DNA from: Algoriphagus zhangzhouensis
Lineage (GTDB): Bacteria > Bacteroidota > Bacteroidia > Cytophagales > Cyclobacteriaceae
Direction: 5' to 3'
Assembly (NCBI RefSeq): GCF_900148515.1
Contig: NZ_FRXN01000006.1
Location: 1-64,000 of the forward strand
Length of the DNA stretch: 64,000 nt
Shown here: piece after piece, positions 33,970 through 40,744 of the stretch
Layout of the letters: each line of letters starts with the position of its first letter
Numbering within the stretch: position 1 is the stretch's first letter
The notes under the pieces: generated by a model
What the model was told of the DNA's origin: nothing
The model's input: the letters and a program-made list of their open reading frames with translations, nothing else
Database searches by the model: none
Translations under genes and position numbers: made by a program

Positions 33970-34996
33970 ATATTTTATTTTTCAAAGTGATCAAAAGTTC
34001 TGCTTGCTCTTCCCAACTTTTTTCACTCAAATCAATTTCGTTAACCTGTTGAGTCTCGTGTTTATCTAAGTCAAAATCATAAGCCTTGTCATAATAAATC
34101 ATGACATTTTCAACCCAATTGGCTGTGTTTTCATCCTCTACATCAGAGATGGCTTGCTGAGTTCTAAGTCCTCCAAGCTTCTTGCTTAATCGCTTAATCG
34201 CTGCAATTAAATCGGCCTTTGGAAGAGAACCGTACTCCTCAGAAATATGCTGAATCCGCTCAGATTTTGTTTTTTGAATGTCAATAAGAGGTGCGGATTT
34301 CATTTGATCGTTCAACAAATCGGGTAAAATGATCCTGCCGATTTTTCTACTTTCATTTTCAAGCCATAAGACCTTTTCAGAATGCATTTGAAGCAATTGT
34401 TCTCCTAGCATGTTTTCAAACTGCTCAACAGTTGGCTGAGGCTTTTGTCCAATAGAACCAAAAGAAGATCCTTTGTGATTTGCTAAGCCTTCCAAGTCTA
34501 TAATTTGCTCACCTTTTCTTCTAAGTTGTTCTAGGAGAACAGTTTTTCCAACACCCGTTTTTCCTCCTAAAACTAAGATTTTCCTTTGTTTCCTAACTTC
34601 TTGATAGGTAAACGTTCGATAGGTTTTATAGCCTCCTTTTATTCTGAATATCTTAAAACCGACCATAGAAAGAAGCCAAGATAGGATTTGGCTCCTCATT
34701 CCACCTCTCCAACAATAAAGAATGATTTCCCTTTCAGGGAAAAGCTCAATGGCCTCTTTTTGAATTTGATGAAATCTTGGTCCAACCAACTCAAATCCTT
34801 TCAAAGTGGCCTTTTCACTTCCTTCATTTTTATAAAGCGTTCCTACTACCACTCTTTCCTGATTATTCAGAATAGGAATATTGAATGCGTTTTGAATATG
34901 GCTTTGAGAAAATTCCCCTTCGGATCTTGCATCGAGAATTGGAAGGGAATGTCGAAGTTCGAAAAATTCAGAAAGTGAAATGAGGGTTTCATTCAT
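33959..34996 (-). CDS. mnmH: tRNA 2-selenouridine synthase
   Basis: Replaces sulfur by selenium at the wobble uridine of tRNAs for Lys, Glu and Gln, using selenophosphate from SelD. The start is set at the ATG 34996 (345 aa); the frame to 35023 adds nine residues that run into a terminator hairpin. The N-terminal rhodanese domain has its active cysteine in LYCWRGGMRSQ (about 90-101). The C-terminal P-loop domain has LGGKTGVGKT (about 141-150). It overlaps selD by 11 bp. No selA, selB or selenocysteine tRNA is visible, which suggests selenium is used here for tRNA. Confidence 0.94.
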   Translation of the reverse strand: MNETLISLSEFFELRHSLPILDARSEGEFSQSHIQNAFNIPILNNQERVVVGTLYKNEGSEKATLKGFELVGPRFHQIQKEAIELFPEREIILYCWRGGMRSQILSWLLSMVGFKIFRIKGGYKTYRTFTYQEVRKQRKILVLGGKTGVGKTVLLEQLRRKGEQIIDLEGLANHKGSSFGSIGQKPQPTVEQFENMLGEQLLQMHSEKVLWLENESRKIGRIILPDLLNDQMKSAPLIDIQKTKSERIQHISEEYGSLPKADLIAAIKRLSKKLGGLRTQQAISDVEDENTANWVENVMIYYDKAYDFDLDKHETQQVNEIDLSEKSWEEQAELLITLKNKIYGS

Positions 34997-35009
34997 AGAG
35001 AACGAATAT

Positions 35010-35042
35010 AAAAAAAGCCGCAAGGATATCCTTGCGGCTTTG
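35010..35042 (-). terminator. Terminator after trxA
   Basis: A 26-bp palindrome (AAGCCGCAAGGAT at 35015-35027 and its complement at 35028-35040) with a T-run on the reverse strand (A-tract 35010-35016) ends the trxA transcript. Its edge is 14 bp from the mnmH start. Confidence 0.9.
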
Positions 35043-35061
35043 ATTTGTCAATGTGTATTAA

Positions 35062-35382
35062 TTACAGTTGAGCGTCCAATTTCTGAGAAAGAACAGCTTT
35101 AGGAACAGCGCCAACTTGTTTGTCTACGATTTGACCTCCTTTGAAGAACAAAAGGGTAGGGATAGAACGGATACCGAAAGCTTGAGCCACTCCAGGATTA
35201 GAGTCGACATCAACTTTGCCGATAACTGCTTTTCCTTCGTAATCACCAGCCAATTCTTCTACTACTGGTCCGATCATTTTACAAGGTCCACACCATTCAG
35301 CCCAAAAATCCACCAAGATTGGTTGATCAGATTTGATTACTTCTTCAAAGTTTGCGTCAGTGATTTCGATTGCTTTTGCCAT
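35062..35382 (-). CDS. trxA: Thioredoxin
   Basis: General cytoplasmic disulfide reductant, 106 aa. The active site WCGPC is at about residues 31-35 in [12 protein letters not shown], the cis-proline segment [13 protein letters not shown] follows at about 72-84, and the buried Asp is in VDFWA. This is a normal Trx1 length and lacks a signal peptide. It has its own promoter and terminator. Confidence 0.96.
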   Translation of the reverse strand: MAKAIEITDANFEEVIKSDQPILVDFWAEWCGPCKMIGPVVEELAGDYEGKAVIGKVDVDSNPGVAQAFGIRSIPTLLFFKGGQIVDKQVGAVPKAVLSQKLDAQL

Positions 35383-35413
35383 TTTATATAGTATTTAGAT
35401 TTTTTTCAGGTTT

Positions 35414-35446
35414 CAAATATATGAGAGAAAGTGAATCATCTGGCAA
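35414..35446 (-). promoter_or_regulatory. Predicted promoter of trxA
   Basis: On the reverse strand TTG (35444-35446) is followed after 22 bp by TATATTTG (35414-35421). The -7 box matches TAnnTTTG fully. Spacing is at the long end. A start near 35408 would give a leader of about 25 nt. Confidence 0.5.
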
Positions 35447-35512
35447 TAAGTTCCGAAGAGAAGATAAATTTTGTCTATGACCCATAGTTGTAGTCACTTT
35501 GATCAGCTTGAT

Positions 35513-38500
35513 TTAGATAACTTTATAAACCACTTCTGGGATTTCTTTCAATTCCTGGATCATTTCCGCACTTGGATCAATCGAGAATCTCTTTGAAAAT
35601 AGCTCCAGACTGATGTTTTCTTTTCTATCTACTACATCAAAATAAAGCTTGGCCTCACCCTTATACTTTTCTGTAATAGCTTCCAATTTTTCCATCAAAT
35701 CCAAAGTCAGATCATCTAGATCAATATTGACACGTAGCCCTTTGACCATTTTGGATCTTACCTCAGATAGTAGGGAAATACTGTCAATTTTGAATTCCAT
35801 TTCATGCTCATTCCATTTTTTCTGACCGATTTTCCCCTTGATATAGAGAAACCAGCCCGTCATGAAATATTCTTTATACTTGATGTAATCGTCCCCAAAA
35901 AGGAAGAATGTAAAACCTCCTTGGTAATCCTCCATACTCAAGGTTCCAAATGGCTTTCCATTTTTGGTTGTCCTATGGGCAAAAGAAGAAACAGAACCTG
36001 CCAGTCGAATCTCATTTTTCCCTTTGAGGGACTCCAAGTCATTCAAATCAGGAAGGGAAGCATTTGTGAAGTTCTCAATCTCCAATTTGTATTGATCTAA
36101 TGGGTGGCCTGAGATATAAAGACCCACTACTTCTTTTTCGATATTGAGTTGTTGAAGTTGGGAGAATTTCTCCATAGGAGCCACAGAAGGCATAGGGATG
36201 TCCATGCTTCCACTTCCTCCACCAAACAAACTTACCTGAGAACTCTCTTCTTCCTGTTGAACTTTATGTGCATATTTTACTGCCTTTTCAATCAAAGTAA
36301 TGTCGTTTTCAGGAGCTTCGAGATATTGTCTTCGATGATGCTCTGGGAAACAATCAAAGCCTCCTGCCATGGCAAGAGCTTCCATTGTTTTTTTGTTTAA
36401 AGCTCTGGAATTTACTCGCTTCGCAAATTCAAAAATGTTTTTGAAAGGCCCATTTTTTTCTCGTTCCTTGATGATTTCATCCACCGCTGCGGAACCTGCC
36501 CCCTTGATTGCCGCCATACCGAAACGAATTTCTCCTGCAGCATTTACAGTAAAACCATTTTTAGATTCATTGACATCTGGTCCCAAAACAGGGATTCCCA
36601 TTCTTTTACATTCTTCCATGAAGAAAGTCACCTGCGTGATATCATTCATGTTGTTGCTCAATACTGAAGCAAGATATTCTGCAGGATAATGCGCTTTTAG
36701 ATAGGCGGTTTGATAAGCCACCCAGGCATAACAGGTTGAGTGGGATTTGTTGAAAGCGTAGGATGCAAATGCCTCCCAGTCAGTCCAGATTTTTTCAAGT
36801 TTTTTGGCATCATGACCTTTGGCTACAGCCTGATCGACGAATTTGGGCTTCATTTTATCCAAAACGTCTTTTTGCTTTTTACCCATTGCCTTACGCAAAA
36901 CGTCGGCCTCACCTTTGGTAAAACCTGCCAGCTTTTGGGAAAGTAGCATTACCTGTTCCTGGTAAACCGTAATTCCATAGGTTTCTTCCAGATACTCTTT
37001 CATGTCATCGAGATCGTAAGTGATCTCTTCTGCTCCATGCTTTCTTTTAATAAAAGAAGGAATGTAAGCCAAAGGTCCTGGACGATATAGTGCGTTCATG
37101 GCAATCAAATCCGCAAAAACAGTAGGCTTCAGCTCTCGCATGTATTTTTGCATTCCAGCACTTTCATACTGAAAAATTCCGACTGTCTCACCACGCTGGA
37201 ATAGCTCATATGTTTCTTCGTCGTCAATCGGAAAACTGTCCGGGTCGAGCTGAATTCCGTGCCTTTCCTTAACGATTTTGCATGCGTCCTTGATCAGGGT
37301 TAGGGTTTTTAGACCCAAGAAGTCCATCTTCAACAAGCCGGCAGATTCTACCACTGAGTTGTCAAACTGGGTACAAACCATGTCTGAATCCTTTGCCAAA
37401 GCTACCGGAACAAAGTTGGTGATGTCATCTGGCGTGATAATTACCCCACAGGCGTGGATCCCGGTATTTCGAACCGATCCTTCGAGGACAGTGGCCTGGT
37501 TGACAGTTTTGGCAGATTCGTCTTGACCTTGCGCAATTCGAATAAGCTCTTCTGCTTTTTGAATCAATTCACCCTGTCCTTTTAATTTATCAGAAAGAGC
37601 CGCCTTATTTGAGGCTAAAGAAAACAATGCTTTCAACTTGATGTCAGGAACCAAACTTGCCAATCTACCAGCTTCAGGTAAAGGTAAATTCAATACTCTG
37701 GCAGTATCCCGGATGGCTGATTTGGCAGCCATCGTGCCGTAAGTAATAATCTGAGCTACCTGATTGGAGCCGTATTTTTTGATCACATAATCGATAACCC
37801 TTCCTCGACCTTCATCATCAAAGTCAATATCAATATCGGGTAAGGAAACCCTGTCTGGATTTAGGAATCTCTCAAAAAGGAGATCATACTCTATTGGATC
37901 GACATTGGTAATTCCAATACAATAAGCAACAGCAGACCCAGCTGCCGAACCCCTTCCTGGCCCAACTGAAACTCCCATGTCTCTTGCTGCTCGGGTGAAA
38001 TCCTGTACAATCAAAAAGTATCCTGGATATCCGGTGTTTTCAATTGTTGCCAATTCGAAATCTAGGCGTTCCTTAATATCGGGAGTTATTTCTTTGTAGC
38101 GTAGAGCCGCACCTTCATAAGTGAGGTGCCTTAAGAATGCATTTTCGCCTCTTTTCCCTCCATCTACATCATCTTGAGGATCTTTGAATTCATCAGGGAT
38201 GTCAAACTTTGGAAGAAGAACTTCCCTTGCAAGTTTGTAAGCTTCAATTTTTTCCACGATCTCCTGTGTGCATTCGATTGCCTCAGGAAGATCCGCGAAA
38301 AGCTTTTTCATCTCATCCGGTGACTTGACATAGAATTCGTCATTTGGGAAACCGTAACGAAATTCTCTCCCTCTTTTACCGATATATTTTTTAGGCTTTT
38401 CTACCAACTCACCATCTTTTACACAGATCAAAATATCGTGAGCCTTGGCATCCGCCTTGTCATTGTAATAGGAGTTGTTTGCTGCGAAATACTTTACGTC

Positions 38501-39799
38501 ATATTTCTTGGCAAACTCCAATAAAACTTCATTGACTTTTTCCTCTTCAGGAATCCCATGGCGATTCAGTTCTACATAAAAGTCGTCTCCGAATTGCTCT
38601 TTCCACCACAGAAATGCTTCTTCAGCTTGGGTTTCACCAACATTTAGAATCAGAAAAGGAATTTCTCCCCAAAGTCCGCCAGTGGTAGCAATTAGGTCAC
38701 CTTTGTATTGAACCAAAACTTCCTTGTCAATTCTTGGGACATAGTAAAACCCTTCGATATTGGCATAGGAGGCCAGTTTTGCAAGGTTGTGGTAGCCAGT
38801 TTTATTTTTAGCGATAAGGACTGTTTGGTATCCGTCGTCCTTCTGGGATTTGTTTTTTCTATCCCGACAAAGATTGAATTCACATCCGACAATGGGCTTG
38901 ATCTCCGCTCCCATTGCAGCTTTCACGAAATGGAAAGCTCCCATCATGTTTCCATGATCAGTCATGGCAATCGCAGGCATATTCAAAGATTTTGCCTTTG
39001 CAACCAAAGCTGGAATTTCGGAAGTGGCCTGTAAGACTGAATATTGAGTATGGACATGCAGATGAGTAAATGGAACATCCACCAAGTCCGAAATATCAGC
39101 CTTACCTGCTTGCTTTAGTACATCCTTAGCAGCGGTCTTTTGAGTATCCTTTGCTTGCGCAAAGTTCGCTTCAGCTAGTTTGGGAGCCTCATAAATGACT
39201 TCTGAGACAGCAATTCCTTCTTCAGGTTTTAGAACATTTTGAGTGATCAAACCAAAGAAACAACGAGCCGTTGCATCTACATCATAGGCTGCATCGTGAG
39301 CATCGTCAAACCCAACTCCAAAAAGCTTATGGTGTAATTCTGTAAGGGTAGGCCATTTGAATTTTCCGCCTTTTCCACCAGGGATGGCACAGAAGTCTGT
39401 AGAAATATCTTTTGTATCCAGCTGATCAGCTGTCAGCGGCATTCCGAGCTCAGTTCGGATAAATTCAGAACCAACCACATTAACGTCAAACTCGACATTG
39501 TGTCCAACCAAGTATTTGGCTTTAGCGACATCTTTTTCAAAAATTGCTAAAACCTCTTTCAGGTCATGACCTTCTGCCAAAGCTCGTTTGGTAGAGATCC
39601 CGTGAACTTTTTCGGCATTGTAAGGGATGGTGAAGCCCTCGGGTTTGACAATGTAATTATTGTTGGAAATCAGATTTCCTTTAGAATCATGCAGTTGCCA
39701 TGCGAGTTGGACAAGGCGAGGCCAGTTGTCCAAGTCTGACATGGGGGCATTGTAATTTCTAGGTAATCCGGTGGTTTCGGTATCAAATATTATATACAT
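35513..39799 (-). CDS. dnaE: DNA polymerase III alpha subunit with N-terminal 3'-5' exonuclease domain
   Basis: Replicative DNA polymerase of 1428 aa. At the N-terminus (about 1-190) is a DnaQ-type DEDDh exonuclease with all motifs: ExoI IFDTETTGL (Asp6, Glu8), ExoII VGHNVEFDVN (about 97-106) and ExoIII HDAAYDVDAT (about 163-172). Next the PHP domain (about 240-450) with HLHVHTQYSVLQ and TDHGN, then the C-family polymerase palm with GPGRGSAAGSAVAYCIGITN and the catalytic aspartates in PDIDIDFDDEGRG. After that come the fingers, a helix-hairpin-helix region, and an OB fold with IRLAGSVSSFAHRTTKNGKPF (about 1250-1270). The exonuclease fusion is beyond the usual 1150-1200 aa DnaE and suggests built-in proofreading. 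Confidence 0.96.
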   Translation of the reverse strand: MYIIFDTETTGLPRNYNAPMSDLDNWPRLVQLAWQLHDSKGNLISNNNYIVKPEGFTIPYNAEKVHGISTKRALAEGHDLKEVLAIFEKDVAKAKYLVGHNVEFDVNVVGSEFIRTELGMPLTADQLDTKDISTDFCAIPGGKGGKFKWPTLTELHHKLFGVGFDDAHDAAYDVDATARCFFGLITQNVLKPEEGIAVSEVIYEAPKLAEANFAQAKDTQKTAAKDVLKQAGKADISDLVDVPFTHLHVHTQYSVLQATSEIPALVAKAKSLNMPAIAMTDHGNMMGAFHFVKAAMGAEIKPIVGCEFNLCRDRKNKSQKDDGYQTVLIAKNKTGYHNLAKLASYANIEGFYYVPRIDKEVLVQYKGDLIATTGGLWGEIPFLILNVGETQAEEAFLWWKEQFGDDFYVELNRHGIPEEEKVNEVLLEFAKKYDVKYFAANNSYYNDKADAKAHDILICVKDGELVEKPKKYIGKRGREFRYGFPNDEFYVKSPDEMKKLFADLPEAIECTQEIVEKIEAYKLAREVLLPKFDIPDEFKDPQDDVDGGKRGENAFLRHLTYEGAALRYKEITPDIKERLDFELATIENTGYPGYFLIVQDFTRAARDMGVSVGPGRGSAAGSAVAYCIGITNVDPIEYDLLFERFLNPDRVSLPDIDIDFDDEGRGRVIDYVIKKYGSNQVAQIITYGTMAAKSAIRDTARVLNLPLPEAGRLASLVPDIKLKALFSLASNKAALSDKLKGQGELIQKAEELIRIAQGQDESAKTVNQATVLEGSVRNTGIHACGVIITPDDITNFVPVALAKDSDMVCTQFDNSVVESAGLLKMDFLGLKTLTLIKDACKIVKERHGIQLDPDSFPIDDEETYELFQRGETVGIFQYESAGMQKYMRELKPTVFADLIAMNALYRPGPLAYIPSFIKRKHGAEEITYDLDDMKEYLEETYGITVYQEQVMLLSQKLAGFTKGEADVLRKAMGKKQKDVLDKMKPKFVDQAVAKGHDAKKLEKIWTDWEAFASYAFNKSHSTCYAWVAYQTAYLKAHYPAEYLASVLSNNMNDITQVTFFMEECKRMGIPVLGPDVNESKNGFTVNAAGEIRFGMAAIKGAGSAAVDEIIKEREKNGPFKNIFEFAKRVNSRALNKKTMEALAMAGGFDCFPEHHRRQYLEAPENDITLIEKAVKYAHKVQQEEESSQVSLFGGGSGSMDIPMPSVAPMEKFSQLQQLNIEKEVVGLYISGHPLDQYKLEIENFTNASLPDLNDLESLKGKNEIRLAGSVSSFAHRTTKNGKPFGTLSMEDYQGGFTFFLFGDDYIKYKEYFMTGWFLYIKGKIGQKKWNEHEMEFKIDSISLLSEVRSKMVKGLRVNIDLDDLTLDLMEKLEAITEKYKGEAKLYFDVVDRKENISLELFSKRFSIDPSAEMIQELKEIPEVVYKVI

Positions 39800-39875
39800 A
39801 CAGCTTCCAGAAATGGGACTTCAAATTAGGGGTAAAGTCCCAAAGCTGCCAACTCCAACGAAGGTAATTGTCAAA

Positions 39876-39929
39876 GAAAAGAGAAATTACTTTCAATAAA
39901 ATCATCCTGTGATGAATTAGTAATTTCTC
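39876..39929 (-). terminator. Hairpin after the GLPGLI gene
   Basis: A 10-bp perfect stem (GAGAAATTAC 39881-39890 with GTAATTTCTC 39920-39929) encloses a 29-nt loop that itself has a small hairpin (TCATC 39902-39906 with GATGA 39911-39915). On the reverse strand TTTTCTTTG follows, as in a weak terminator. Confidence 0.55.
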
Positions 39930-39975
39930 TCCTAATTCAGTTTTTCTATGCAGCTTCCAACTGGATGCTAAGTTT

Positions 39976-40716
39976 TCAATACCTTAAACCCCACATCCAA
40001 GCTCGCTTGCTTTCAACGGAAGTCTGGATAAAGTCCTTAACCAATTCCTGATATTCACTGCCTGTTACCTCTCTTCCTTTCAATTTTTTCGGGAAAGAGA
40101 TGATTTCCTCAGGTTCTCCAAATTCAATTTTTTCAGCCTCAACGATAAGCATACCGTCATTGATGTCATAGGCTAATATTAAACCGGGCAGTCCATATAG
40201 CTCTTCAGGACCGACTGGAACGGGGATGTCAGATGCAAACCAAGCAGTGATCTTTTGTCCTTTGATACTGTCTTCACTCACTGCTTTCATACACATATGT
40301 CCAAGGATATCGCGTATTTCATTCATTACCCTCCATTTTGGAGGATTCAGGCTGTCACGAACCACATATGTTTTGCCCATTTGATCCATGAATTTCAGAT
40401 AAGTTTGGTCTTGAAGATTGTTTTCAATGATATAATCTTCTACCTGCCAAGAATAGCTTTGCACTACATAAGGGGCTCCATAGGTGTAGAGACTTTTTTC
40501 TGGCCAAAACTGGAGTTTCATCCGTGTGCTATAGCCTTCTTCGTTCCCCCAAGTAAGTAGAATCCTGTCCCTTTCCTGCTGGGTAAGATGGGGGAGACTT
40601 GAATAGATTTTGTCATAGAAAATTTTGTATCGATATTCTACCTCTCCCACTATATTTTGGGCTTGTAATCCCGTGGTAATCAGTATCAGCGCAATTGTCT
40701 TAAGAATTAATTTCAT
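39976..40716 (-). CDS. GLPGLI family secreted protein
   Basis: A 246-aa protein with a signal peptide (MKLILKTIALILITTGLQA, cleavage before Gln20). The name-giving motif is YGLPGLILAYDINDG at about residues 175-189. Beforehand it has YRYKIFYDKIYS, KMDQMGKTYVV-type segments, the CMKAVSEDSIKGQKITAWFA strand and IPVPVGPEE, all of which recur in the family. GLPGLI proteins are found in Bacteroidota, very often beside an outer-membrane barrel protein like the upstream gene here. The function is unknown; a role in the outer-membrane transport of peptides or metals is a guess. It lies 28 bp from the barrel gene and is co-transcribed. Confidence 0.9.
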   Translation of the reverse strand: MKLILKTIALILITTGLQAQNIVGEVEYRYKIFYDKIYSSLPHLTQQERDRILLTWGNEEGYSTRMKLQFWPEKSLYTYGAPYVVQSYSWQVEDYIIENNLQDQTYLKFMDQMGKTYVVRDSLNPPKWRVMNEIRDILGHMCMKAVSEDSIKGQKITAWFASDIPVPVGPEELYGLPGLILAYDINDGMLIVEAEKIEFGEPEEIISFPKKLKGREVTGSEYQELVKDFIQTSVESKRAWMWGLRY

Positions 40717-40744
40717 TGATATAAAAGTTGACGGCTAGTTTGTG

